Part shown: in pieces, positions 8,515 to 16,030 of the stretch
Layout: each line of letters opens with the position of its first letter
Position numbering within the stretch: the first letter of the stretch is position 1
Assembly (NCBI GenBank): GCA_035443705.1
Contig: DAORSV010000011.1
Span: 1 to 29,760, forward strand
Direction of reading: 5' to 3'
DNA: 29,760 nt
Source of the DNA: CADEGZ01 sp035443705
GTDB taxonomy: Bacteria; Pseudomonadota; Gammaproteobacteria; UBA6186; Azoamicaceae
Position numbers and translations under genes: made by a program
The notes under the pieces: generated by a model
Told to the model about the DNA's origin: nothing
The model's input: the letters and a program-made list of their open reading frames with translations, nothing else
Database searches by the model: none

Positions 8515-9813
8515 ATGGCAAAAAAATTTGAAGGTGTTCGTGGCATGCCCGATGTTCTCCCTGGGGATACACCGCGTTGGCGCCAATTTGAAAGGTGCTT
8601 ACAACGGGTTGTTGCTGCTTATGGCTATGAAGAAATTCGTTTGCCTATTTTAGAGCCCACCGGCCTTTTTACACGATCGATTGGTGAATTGACGGATATT
8701 GTCGAGAAGGAAATGTATACATTCCGAAGTTTGTCGGATAAAGACAGTCTTACTTTGCGACCTGAAGGAACGGCAGGGTGCGTACGCGCTGGTATAGAGC
8801 ACGGTCTTTTATATCATCAAATTCAGCGCTTGTGGTACATGGGCCCGATGTTTAGGTATGAGAGACCTCAAAAAGGTCGATATAGACAATTTCATCATGT
8901 GGGTGTGGAAGCCTTTGGGATGCAAGGGCCGGATATTGAAGTCGAACATATATTGATGATGTCTAGACTTTGGCGTGAGTTGGGGGTGAGCAGCGGAGTT
9001 GTTTTGCAGCTGAATAGTTTGGGTACGCTTGCATCTCGAAATCAGTATCGTGTGCAATTAATCGATTATTTATCGAAATACCAGCAGGATTTAGACGAGG
9101 ACAGTCAAAGGCGTTTGCAAGTTAATCCACTGAGAATTTTAGACAGTAAAAATCCGAGCCTGGCATCTATTATTGCCGGAGCGCCTAAATGCAATGATTA
9201 TTTGGATGCGGAATCTAAACAGCATTTTGAAGAATTTTTAGCATATTTAACCGAGCTCGGTGTATTGTATGAGGTGAATCCAAATTTGGTGCGAGGGTTA
9301 GATTATTATAACCGCACGGTGTATGAGTGGGTAACGGATAAATTAGGCGCACAAGGCACCATTTGTGCGGGTGGTCGTTATGATGGTTTAGTTGAAGAGT
9401 TGGGTGGGGATGCGACACCGGCGGTCGGCTTTGCCATTGGCATAGAACGTGTTTTATTATTGCAACAAGCACTTTCAGAAAGTGAGACAGCGTTGGGGGT
9501 ATTAGAATCGAATGATGTCTATTTACTCCATATGGGTGGTGCTCAGCAAAGAGCGGCAATACAGTTGGCAGAAAAATTGCGAGACGAAATGCCGAGTTTG
9601 CGATTGTTAGTGCATTGTGGGGCAGGAAGCTTAAAACAACAATTTAAAAAAGCAGATAAAAGCGGTGCTAAAATCGCTTTAATTTTAGGAGATAGCGAGC
9701 ACGAAACCAATACGATTAGCATTAAATTTTTACGTGAAGCACGCGATCAACAGTCAATTCCACAAAGGGAATTGACGCAGTTTTTAACAGGCTATTTAGG
9801 AAGGACATTATGA
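8515..9813 (+). CDS. hisS: Histidine-tRNA ligase
   Basis: It charges tRNA-His with histidine as a class II synthetase homodimer. The 432 residues are near the E. coli length (424). Motif 2 (FRYERPQKGRYRQFHHVGVEAFG), the histidine-binding loop GLDYYNRTVYEW and motif 3 (GFAIGIERVLLL) are all visible, followed by a C-terminal anticodon-binding domain from about residue 330. It starts two bases after pilW and its stop overlaps yfgM (ATGA), so it is an internal cistron of the operon. Identification is firm. Confidence 0.97.
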   Translation: MAKKFEGVRGMPDVLPGDTPRWRQFERCLQRVVAAYGYEEIRLPILEPTGLFTRSIGELTDIVEKEMYTFRSLSDKDSLTLRPEGTAGCVRAGIEHGLLYHQIQRLWYMGPMFRYERPQKGRYRQFHHVGVEAFGMQGPDIEVEHILMMSRLWRELGVSSGVVLQLNSLGTLASRNQYRVQLIDYLSKYQQDLDEDSQRRLQVNPLRILDSKNPSLASIIAGAPKCNDYLDAESKQHFEEFLAYLTELGVLYEVNPNLVRGLDYYNRTVYEWVTDKLGAQGTICAGGRYDGLVEELGGDATPAVGFAIGIERVLLLQQALSESETALGVLESNDVYLLHMGGAQQRAAIQLAEKLRDEMPSLRLLVHCGAGSLKQQFKKADKSGAKIALILGDSEHETNTISIKFLREARDQQSIPQRELTQFLTGYLGRTL

Positions 9814-10418
9814 TTGAGATGCAATATAGTCAAGAAAAATCGTTATGGCAACAGTACGGAAAATGGGTATTAACCTTTTTTGTTTTCTTTTTGTGCACCT
9901 ATGCTGGGATGCAGTTTTATGGCCATTATCAATCTAAACGCGCCTTAAAAGCCTCTATTGTTTACGATAAACTGTTGTCTTTAAGCCAAAAATCAGATAA
10001 AGCCGAGGCGATACAGGCGGCAACAACGCTGGTAGCGCAATATCCAAAAACACCTTATGCGCCATTAGCAGCTTTGTTGTTAGCAAAGTTTTCTTTTGAA
10101 GCCCATAACCTGGAAGCAACAGCAACACATTTGAACTTTGCAATCCAAGCAGAAGGGCCAGTGCAACCGATTGCGAGAGTGCGATTGGCCCGTGTTTTAA
10201 TTGATCAAAAGAAACCAGAAGAAGCCTTAGCGCTTCTCACAGAAAAGCCGGCGTCCAAGGGATTTGAGCTGATGTTTGAAGAAACCAAAGGCGATATTTA
10301 TCTGATGCAAAATGATAAAGCAAAAGCACGAGTAGCTTATCAAACGGCTATTGAAGCGGCAGAACCAGGCGTTCCCATCACACGCTTGCAATTAAAACAA
10401 GCGGATTTGGGCAAATAA
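9810..10418 (+). CDS. yfgM: YfgM family inner-membrane TPR protein (ancillary SecYEG chaperone)
   Basis: The protein has 202 residues: a short cytoplasmic N-terminus, one membrane segment at about 18-36 (WVLTFFVFFLCTYAGM), then a periplasmic TPR-like domain (Tetratricopeptide_9/YfgM family). In E. coli YfgM sits at the translocon with PpiD and helps hand proteins to periplasmic chaperones. The expected position between hisS and bamB supports the call. The ATG overlaps the hisS stop; an alternative ATG three codons later is possible. The C-terminus ends soon after the last helix, as in the family. Confidence 0.87.
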   Translation: MIEMQYSQEKSLWQQYGKWVLTFFVFFLCTYAGMQFYGHYQSKRALKASIVYDKLLSLSQKSDKAEAIQAATTLVAQYPKTPYAPLAALLLAKFSFEAHNLEATATHLNFAIQAEGPVQPIARVRLARVLIDQKKPEEALALLTEKPASKGFELMFEETKGDIYLMQNDKAKARVAYQTAIEAAEPGVPITRLQLKQADLGK

Positions 10419-10430
10419 GAGGAATTTAAT

Positions 10431-11606
10431 ATGCGCATAGTGCGTTATACGGTATTGGCATTGGGGATTTTATGGCTTTCGGGCTGTACGACGATTGATA
10501 AACAACCCGAACTGATTAAGAAGGGTCCATTACCCAAATTATCAGCAAATGAAATGATCCCTAAAGTACTTTGGAAAAATACACAGAGTTCTGGTAGTGG
10601 CAAGTCCGACGCAAACTTAAGTTTAGCCGTTACGGGATCTGAAATTGTTATTGCGGATAGTAAAGGAAAAATTTTGGCGTTGAATCGTCAAACAGGTATT
10701 CAAAAATGGGTTGTGTCTACTAAAGCCGAAATTACCGCGGGACCTTCGGTTTCTGAAGGACGCGTTTTAGTTGGAACAGATGATAGAAAAGTTTTGGCGT
10801 ATGAGTTGTCGAACGGAACTTTTTTATGGCAAGCAAAGGTAACAGGTTCTGTGATGGCTGCACCTGTCGGTGCTTCTCGCATGGTATTTGTTCATGGTTT
10901 GGATGGCAGTGTCGTTTCTCTGAATGCGCAAAATGGACAACAGCTATGGCGTTACTCGGTTCAAAACCCTCCCTTGATGCTAAGACAGAATAGTAGTCCT
11001 GTCGTTTTAAATAATCACGTTATTGTGGGTTTCTCGAATGGTAAATTAGCCTCATTGCATCGCGTGGATGGGTTTCCCGAATGGGAGCGAGAATTGGCGA
11101 TTCCCAAGGGTCGTTCGGATATCCAAAGAATGGTGGATATCAGTGCTGATCCCGTTATTAAAGATGATCGACTGTACGCTGTCAGCTATCAGGGACAAAT
11201 TGCCGCTATGATCGTTGAAACAGGCTTAACCCTTTGGGAACGTGCTTTATCTTCTTCTTCAGGTATTGCGGTTTCGGAAAATGCTGTCTTTGTGTCGGAT
11301 CCCAATGGTGTTCTTTGGGCACTGAATCGAAAAACAGGCGATGTTATTTGGAAACAAACGGCATTAATGGGCAGAGAGTTGTCTAGACCGGCCATCGTAG
11401 AGGGCTTTGTGGTTGTTGGCGATAATGATGGTTATCTCCATTGGATGTCGCGAAATGACGGTGCTTTTGTAGGGCAAAATCTTATTGACAGTAAAGGCAT
11501 TAAAGCGCCTCCAGTTGTAAAAGATAATCTCGTTTATGTGTTAGGCCGAAGTGGAAAAGTGACAGCTTTAATGCCGATTCACTCGGGTGTCTCTCGGGGG
11601 AATTAA
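10431..11606 (+). CDS. bamB: Outer-membrane protein assembly factor BamB
   Basis: BamB is a periplasmic lipoprotein of the BAM complex that inserts beta-barrel proteins into the outer membrane. The 391 residues match E. coli (392). A signal peptide ends in the lipobox LSGC at about residue 19. The rest is an eight-bladed propeller with PQQ-like repeats: ILALNRQTGIQKWV, VLAYELSNGTFLWQ, VVSLNAQNGQQLWR, IAAMIVETGLTLWE, LWALNRKTGDVIWK. It lies 12 bases after yfgM and 2 before der, its canonical neighbours. Confidence 0.95.
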   Translation: MRIVRYTVLALGILWLSGCTTIDKQPELIKKGPLPKLSANEMIPKVLWKNTQSSGSGKSDANLSLAVTGSEIVIADSKGKILALNRQTGIQKWVVSTKAEITAGPSVSEGRVLVGTDDRKVLAYELSNGTFLWQAKVTGSVMAAPVGASRMVFVHGLDGSVVSLNAQNGQQLWRYSVQNPPLMLRQNSSPVVLNNHVIVGFSNGKLASLHRVDGFPEWERELAIPKGRSDIQRMVDISADPVIKDDRLYAVSYQGQIAAMIVETGLTLWERALSSSSGIAVSENAVFVSDPNGVLWALNRKTGDVIWKQTALMGRELSRPAIVEGFVVVGDNDGYLHWMSRNDGAFVGQNLIDSKGIKAPPVVKDNLVYVLGRSGKVTALMPIHSGVSRGN

Positions 11607-11608
11607 AC

Positions 11609-13006
11609 ATGCTTCCTGTTATAGCGATTGTTGGACGTCCTAATGTAGGCAAGTCCACATTATTTAATCAATTAACAAAAAGTCGAGAGGCTTTAGTGGT
11701 TGATCTACCGGGGGTTACCCGAGATCGTCAATATGGCGAAGGCAAAATAGGGGAAAGACCCTTTATTGCTATAGACACTGGGGGCTTAGGGTCACAAGAA
11801 GCGGAATTAGATACCCTGACGGAAGAGCAGTCTTGGCAAGCGGTCGTCGAAGCAGACATTGTTTTATTTATAGTTGACGGGCGCACTGGGTTAATGGCAG
11901 CGGATAAAACCATTGCGCAACAACTACGTGTTAAAGAAAAGGCTGTTTATTGTGTTGTAAATAAAACGGATGGTTTAAATCCGGACATTGCTTTAGCTGA
12001 TTTTTATGCATTAGGATTGGGAGATCCTATCCCCATAGCGGCTAGCCAAGCGCGAGGGCTTGTTGCACTGATTGATCACATCTTTTTGCCATTTCCACCG
12101 TTAAGTGAAATTGAGATAGCCAATCCTGAAGAAAGTGGCATAAAAATTGCCATTGCAGGTCGTCCGAATGTGGGAAAATCAACCTTAGTAAATCGCTTAT
12201 TAGGCGAAGATCGCGTGATTGTATTTGATCAACCCGGTACTACTCGAGATAGCATTTATATTCCCTTAGAGCGTGCAGGCAAAAAATATACCATTATTGA
12301 TACGGCGGGTGTGCGACGACGATCACGTGTCTCAGAACTGGTTGAAAAGTTTTCAGTGGTTAAGACTTTGCAGGCGATTGAAGATTGTCATGTGGTGATT
12401 TTGGTTGTGGATGCTGTCGAGAGTGTGACAGATCAAGATCTGGGGCTTTTAGGGTTTGTGTTAGAAACCGGTCGTTCTTTAGTATTAGCCATTAACAAGT
12501 GGGATGGTTTAGATGTTGAACATCGAGAAAATGTTAAAAAGACCTTAAATTACAGATTAAAATTTGCAGATTTTGCAAAAGTACATTACATTTCTGCATT
12601 GCATGGCAGTGGTGTTGGTAATTTATTTGATTCTGTACAAGAAGCCTTTCAATCTTCGATTAAAGAGCTATCAACAGCAGAGGTGAATCGGGTATTGGAA
12701 ATTGCAGTTACGCAACATCCACCCCCGATGTTTCAGGGTAGACGCATAAAATTACGCTATGCACATACCGGTGGGCATCGTCCGCCCTTAATTATTATTC
12801 ACGGTAATCAAACAGAACATGTGCCCGAAAGCTACAAGCGCTATTTGATCAATACCTTTAGAAAGCACCTTAAAATAGTGGGTACGCCCATACGCGTTGA
12901 ATTTAAAACCAGCGCAAACCCGTTTGCGGGGCGTAGAAATACGCTAACGCCGCGGCAGCTTTATAAACGCCAGCGATTAATGCGATTCGCAAAAAAGAAG
13001 AAATAA
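11609..13006 (+). CDS. der: Ribosome biogenesis GTPase Der (EngA)
   Basis: Der is a tandem-GTPase needed for 50S subunit maturation. The 465 residues contain two G domains, each with the P-loop GRPNVGKST (residues about 8 and 183), switch motifs LPGVTRDRQ and QPGTTRDS, DTGG/DTAG, and NKTD/NKWD. A C-terminal KH-like domain (about 355-465) follows, ending in a basic tail KKKK. It is the last gene of the ndk cluster. It ends only 12 bases from the convergent mntA gene, with a perfect 12-base palindrome (ATAAGGCCTTAT, 13003-13014) at the junction and no clear terminator. Confidence 0.97.
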   Translation: MLPVIAIVGRPNVGKSTLFNQLTKSREALVVDLPGVTRDRQYGEGKIGERPFIAIDTGGLGSQEAELDTLTEEQSWQAVVEADIVLFIVDGRTGLMAADKTIAQQLRVKEKAVYCVVNKTDGLNPDIALADFYALGLGDPIPIAASQARGLVALIDHIFLPFPPLSEIEIANPEESGIKIAIAGRPNVGKSTLVNRLLGEDRVIVFDQPGTTRDSIYIPLERAGKKYTIIDTAGVRRRSRVSELVEKFSVVKTLQAIEDCHVVILVVDAVESVTDQDLGLLGFVLETGRSLVLAINKWDGLDVEHRENVKKTLNYRLKFADFAKVHYISALHGSGVGNLFDSVQEAFQSSIKELSTAEVNRVLEIAVTQHPPPMFQGRRIKLRYAHTGGHRPPLIIIHGNQTEHVPESYKRYLINTFRKHLKIVGTPIRVEFKTSANPFAGRRNTLTPRQLYKRQRLMRFAKKKK

Positions 13007-13018
13007 GGCCTTATAGTC

Positions 13019-13336
13019 TTAATTTCGTATCAATATTTTTGGTGGCGGAAGTTCTTCACAATGCGCTTCAATTATTTTTTTAAATTCGGGTGTAATGGTG
13101 GTCCATTCAACAATATCAACCCGGAATGGCAAATCAGATTCAGAAAAATCTTCCCGTAAGTCACCGAGTTGTTGTAGGGATAAGGGTTGTGTACCCATAA
13201 TACACAAATCTAAATCCGAGTAGGGCTTTATTGTTCCTGTGATGCGAGACCCAAAAACCATTATTTTTTCTTCGGGTACGTGTTTTTGTAAAATATCGTG
13301 GACAATTTTTAATTGTTGTTCGTTTAGAATGATCAT
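13019..13336 (-). CDS. mntA: MntA-type nucleotidyltransferase antitoxin (type VII TA)
   Basis: This 105-residue minimal nucleotidyltransferase carries the motif GSX10DXD (Gly29-Ser30, Asp41, Asp43 in FGSRITGTIKPYSDLDL) and a probable third acidic residue in FRVDIVEW. In characterised systems MntA transfers AMP units to a Tyr of the HEPN toxin HepT and so silences it. The toxin gene lies directly upstream with a four-base overlap (13333-13336). The pair is inserted between der and ttcA, which is not a conserved neighbourhood, so it is probably a mobile cassette. Family assignment is strong; antitoxin function is inferred from pairing. Confidence 0.85.
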   Translation of the reverse strand: MIILNEQQLKIVHDILQKHVPEEKIMVFGSRITGTIKPYSDLDLCIMGTQPLSLQQLGDLREDFSESDLPFRVDIVEWTTITPEFKKIIEAHCEELPPPKILIRN

Positions 13337-13740
13337 GATGGATTGATTCGTTGTTCTAATTTTTCCAATAAATAATTTACTTGTTGGATAAAGCTAGGTA
13401 TAACGTTAAAAACTTCAATAGCCTTTGTTTCATCGTAAGCGTGGCTCGTTATATTGCGCGCTTCTCGAAATTGAAACCAAAGTTCGACTATTTCGATGAG
13501 GCCAATTTCAGCTGCCAATCTTAGAAAGTCACGATAATTCATCTGATCAATATTTTCAGGAGAGGGATTTTCTGTTTCGATATAACGTTTAATAAACTTA
13601 ATGCTGAGTTCATAGGTATATTCAAAACGCTGTATACAAGCATCGCGAACTTCAAGGTCTTCCGGATTCTGTTTAGAGCGATCCATCGCTTTCGTTAAGC
13701 TGAGAAATGCTTTCTTTATAGGGTCAAGAATTAATGCCAC
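13333..13740 (-). CDS. hepT: HepT-type HEPN toxin, HI0074-like (type VII TA)
   Basis: This 135-residue helical protein belongs to the HI0074/HEPN family. It has the RX4HXY motif: Arg95, His100, Tyr102 in REARNITSHAY. In known systems Arg and His form an RNase active site and the Tyr is the AMPylation target of MntA. The sequence FEYTYELSIKFIKRY near residue 40 is typical of HI0074 proteins. The toxin gene comes first in this operon and overlaps mntA by four bases. The ATG at 13740 has no strong ribosome binding site. Inverted repeats upstream (13807-13826, 13886-13908) are candidate operators. Toxicity is not shown by sequence; it follows from the family. Confidence 0.83.
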   Translation of the reverse strand: MALILDPIKKAFLSLTKAMDRSKQNPEDLEVRDACIQRFEYTYELSIKFIKRYIETENPSPENIDQMNYRDFLRLAAEIGLIEIVELWFQFREARNITSHAYDETKAIEVFNVIPSFIQQVNYLLEKLEQRINPS

Positions 13741-13806
13741 GTTAATCTCCGCTGGTATTCGAAAAACTGCCGTTCACTGTTGAACACCAATAGATATTGT
13801 ATCTTA

Positions 13807-13826
13807 TTGACAAGTCTGGGTGTCAA
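13807..13826. promoter_or_regulatory. Inverted repeat overlapping the putative hepT promoter
   Basis: TTGACA (13807-13812) and TGTCAA (13821-13826) are perfect 6-base arms 8 bases apart. Read on the minus strand, the right arm is a perfect TTGACA -35 box, with TACAAT 19 bases further toward hepT as a possible -10 (spacing long). An operator over the -35 box would suit TA autoregulation; this is inference. Confidence 0.35.
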
Positions 13827-13885
13827 ATCTCACTTCCCTATTTAAGACTGTTTATAAATATAGCCTGTATTTATTTTTATGAAAT

Positions 13886-13908
13886 AAACTGTCAGTTTGT
13901 GACAGTTT
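13886..13908. promoter_or_regulatory. 23-base perfect palindrome upstream of hepT
   Basis: AAACTGTCA (13886-13894) and TGACAGTTT (13900-13908) are exact reverse complements separated by GTTTG. It lies in the 300-base stretch 13741-14047 that holds no gene, about 150 bases upstream of hepT. It could be a regulator site or part of a small mobile repeat. It resembles CTGT-N-ACAG SOS boxes, but the spacer is 9 rather than 8. Confidence 0.4.
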
Positions 13909-14043
13909 GTCGCAGAATAAACAGAGTGGATAGATTTTGGATTAACAAGGACTTGAGAATATGGAGTTTGTTTTCTGAATATTGGAATGGGATCAATATC
14001 AGTCGCTATTCGTATACGAAGGCGTTGTTGGCAGTCGCAGGAA

Positions 14044-14075
14044 GGGGTCAAATTACGGCGTCTAGATTTGACCCC
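14044..14075. repeat. Short palindromic repeat (family B) covering the ttcA stop
   Basis: GGGGTCAAAT (14044-14053) and ATTTGACCCC (14066-14075) are perfect 10-base inverted arms around a 12-base centre. Its minus strand encodes the last eight residues of ttcA (GSNLDAVI, 14051-14074) and the stop. Inverted repeats of the GGGGTCAAAT type are, to my knowledge, dispersed in various proteobacterial genomes, sometimes near REP-associated transposases. No second complete copy is in this window. Confidence 0.55.
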
Positions 14076-14881
14076 ATTTTCAGACCCTTAAAGTCCCACA
14101 GATTATGATCCATCAATTGGCTAGGCCTAATATTTTGCAGTGCGCTTAGCAAATTGCTGGGCACCTTTGGATTATCTAGTGCCAATTCATCGATCAACTT
14201 TTTAATTTTTACGCGCACGAGATTTTCTTGTGCACCGCAAAGATTACACGGAATAATCGGATATTTTCGCTCTTTTGCATAGGTAATAATATCTTTTTCT
14301 TGGCAGTAAACCATGGGACGGATCACAATATTTTTTTTGCTATCGCTTAATAGTTTCGGTGGCATAGAGCGAATTTCACCATTGTACATCATCGACATTA
14401 ATAACGAACGGATCAGATCATCGCGATGATGCCCAAGCGCGATTTTATTAAACCCATTTTCTTCTGCGTATCGATAAATAATACCGCGTCGGAGCCGCGA
14501 ACAAAGCCCGCAATAGGTTTTACCTTCTGGAATTTTTTCTTTAACGATTGAGTAGGTGTCTCGATTTAAAATTTCATAAGGGACACCTTGTTTATCTAAA
14601 AAAGCGCGAAGTGCGGTATCGATCCATCCAGGTTGTGCTTGATCTAGTGTAAAAGAAAATAATTCAAATTTATTGCCAGACCGCATTCGGAGCAGCTTCA
14701 GCAGAGACAATAGCGTAAAAGAATCTTTTCCACCCGACAGACAGACCATCACTCGATCGCCTGTTTCAATTAGCTTATAGTCTGCAATTGCCTTGCCTGT
14801 ATAATGTAGCAATTTTTTTTCGACTTTAGAACGAAATACTTGAAGGGGCTTTTCAATGATGTCCGAAACTTCAATGCTCAT
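14048..14881 (-). CDS. ttcA: tRNA 2-thiocytidine(32) synthetase TtcA
   Basis: TtcA thiolates C32 of certain tRNAs using ATP and a [4Fe-4S] cluster. From ATG 14881 it has 277 residues; E. coli TtcA has 311. The PP-loop SGGKDS is at 49-54. The two CxxC pairs are at Cys124/Cys127 (YCGLCSRLRRG) and Cys212/Cys215 (PCNLCG), and GHHRDD follows the first. I chose MSIEVSD as start over one 21 codons upstream because the longer form would lie within mltD; the chosen start overlaps the mltD end by 11 bases. The last residues (MGSNLDAVI) come from a palindromic repeat, so the native C-terminus has been replaced; the PSQLMDHNLWDFKG block before it is still present and the enzyme is probably intact. Confidence 0.92.
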   Translation of the reverse strand: MSIEVSDIIEKPLQVFRSKVEKKLLHYTGKAIADYKLIETGDRVMVCLSGGKDSFTLLSLLKLLRMRSGNKFELFSFTLDQAQPGWIDTALRAFLDKQGVPYEILNRDTYSIVKEKIPEGKTYCGLCSRLRRGIIYRYAEENGFNKIALGHHRDDLIRSLLMSMMYNGEIRSMPPKLLSDSKKNIVIRPMVYCQEKDIITYAKERKYPIIPCNLCGAQENLVRVKIKKLIDELALDNPKVPSNLLSALQNIRPSQLMDHNLWDFKGLKMGSNLDAVI

Positions 14882-15866
14882 GTTCAGATTTGACCTTTTT
14901 GTCTTTGTTTGCAAAATTGTACTCAAATATTGCTTTATTCGCAATGGGTAATAAGAACTCTGGAGAGGCTTTGGTGTGAATGTGCGAACGTTTATAACCG
15001 GGGTTTAAGCGCTTTAATTCTGTGATGTGAATTTTTGCTAAGTTTGCCGCTTGTTGAAAATTTAAGGATTTATTGAAAAAAACAGGTGAAAAATAGGGCT
15101 TGTTTTCGATGTCGGGTAGTAGGATATCGTGTTTTTCAGGTTGTCCAATGATTTCAGCCAAGGCTAAAAATTTAGGGACATATTCTCGTGTTTCTTTGGG
15201 TAACTGGAGATCCCAAAAAGAGGTCGGTTTTCCGAGTTTCAAGTTTTTCTTAATGGCACGACGGACAGTGCCTTCGCCTGCATTGTAAGCAGCTAATGCT
15301 AACATCCAGTTATGATCAAATGTTTCGTGTAAAAACGCGAGATAATCCAAAGCAGCACTGGTTGAAGTTCTAATGTCTCGACGTTCATCATACCAAGCAT
15401 TTTGTTTTAATCCAAAGTACCTTCCTGTACTCGGGATAAATTGCCAAAGACCCGCAGCGCCTCGGTTCGAAGTTGCCTCTGGTCGAAAAGCGCTCTCTAT
15501 CATGGGCAATAAAGCCAATTCGCCCGGCATCTCGCGTTGTTCAAGTTCTTCTACGATATGGAATAAATAAGGCGTTGCTTGGGTACTCATTTTTGTTAAT
15601 GCTTTTTCTTTTTCTGTATAGTGTTTAACATATTTTTGGATTTGAGGTTGTTTGTGTGTTTCTATCTCTTTAGGAGCTATGTCATAATTGTCCCGGATCC
15701 GATTCCAAAGTTGTTTATGATTTTCAGCAGGCGTCTTTTGTTTTTTGGAAATATTTTGCGTATTGTTTGTGCGATCACATCCACAGAGGTTTGAGCTGAT
15801 GATCAAGGTAGACAATATAAATATATAGTTAAGAAACTTAATTCTCTTGTTTTGAAAATCTATCAT
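14871..15866 (-). CDS. mltD: Membrane-bound lytic murein transglycosylase D, short form without LysM
   Basis: It cleaves the MurNAc-GlcNAc bond of peptidoglycan, leaving a 1,6-anhydro end. The 331-residue protein has a hydrophobic leader and a possible lipoprotein Cys30 (LCGC), and an SLT family-1 catalytic domain at about 100-250: ESAFRPEATSNRGAAGLWQF with catalytic Glu124, then LAALAYNAGEGTV-like block and REYVPKFLALAEI. E. coli MltD (452 residues) carries LysM domains; here only a degenerate segment remains after residue 280 (QQAANLAKIHITELKRLNPGY, LLPI), so at most one partial LysM-like fold is present. It overlaps ttcA by 11 bases. In E. coli gloB adjoins mltD; here gloB is absent and the yafS-like gene faces away. 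Confidence 0.88.
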   Translation of the reverse strand: MIDFQNKRIKFLNYIFILSTLIISSNLCGCDRTNNTQNISKKQKTPAENHKQLWNRIRDNYDIAPKEIETHKQPQIQKYVKHYTEKEKALTKMSTQATPYLFHIVEELEQREMPGELALLPMIESAFRPEATSNRGAAGLWQFIPSTGRYFGLKQNAWYDERRDIRTSTSAALDYLAFLHETFDHNWMLALAAYNAGEGTVRRAIKKNLKLGKPTSFWDLQLPKETREYVPKFLALAEIIGQPEKHDILLPDIENKPYFSPVFFNKSLNFQQAANLAKIHITELKRLNPGYKRSHIHTKASPEFLLPIANKAIFEYNFANKDKKVKSEHEH

Positions 15867-15981
15867 CAGAGTTAAATTACGGGCTTAAGCAGATTTCGTC
15901 AACCGGGTAAATGATCAGCCAGCAATGTACGCTGCGCGTGCTATATAAATTGGCTTTAGTTACAATTAGGATACAAACCGG

Positions 15982-16020
15982 CCACGAGGGTGGCGCGTAG
16001 CGCCGGGTGAGGTCAGGGGA
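15982..16020. repeat. Palindromic repeat (family C), copy 1
   Basis: The minus strand reads CCTCACCCGGCGCTACGCGCC followed by ACCCTCG in sense, nearly the same as CCTCATCTGGCGCTATGCGCC plus ACCTTCT at 22037-22065. The core hairpin is GGCGC-GTA-GCGCC (15992-16004). It lies in the mltD/yafS intergenic stretch (15867-16030), and its end (AGGGGA, 16015-16020) is placed to act as the ribosome binding site of the yafS-like gene. No convincing promoter was found in this stretch. Confidence 0.55.
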
Positions 16021-16030
16021 AAAAGCAAGT

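Noticed and set aside
13889..13905. LexA (SOS) box
   Set aside because: CTGT and ACAG are 9 bases apart, not 8, and the palindrome is longer than the SOS box, so another origin is more likely.
13797..14108. Possible small proteins on both strands in the hepT-ttcA gap
   Set aside because: No ribosome binding site or known motif, and the frames run across palindromic repeats and into ttcA; likely chance.
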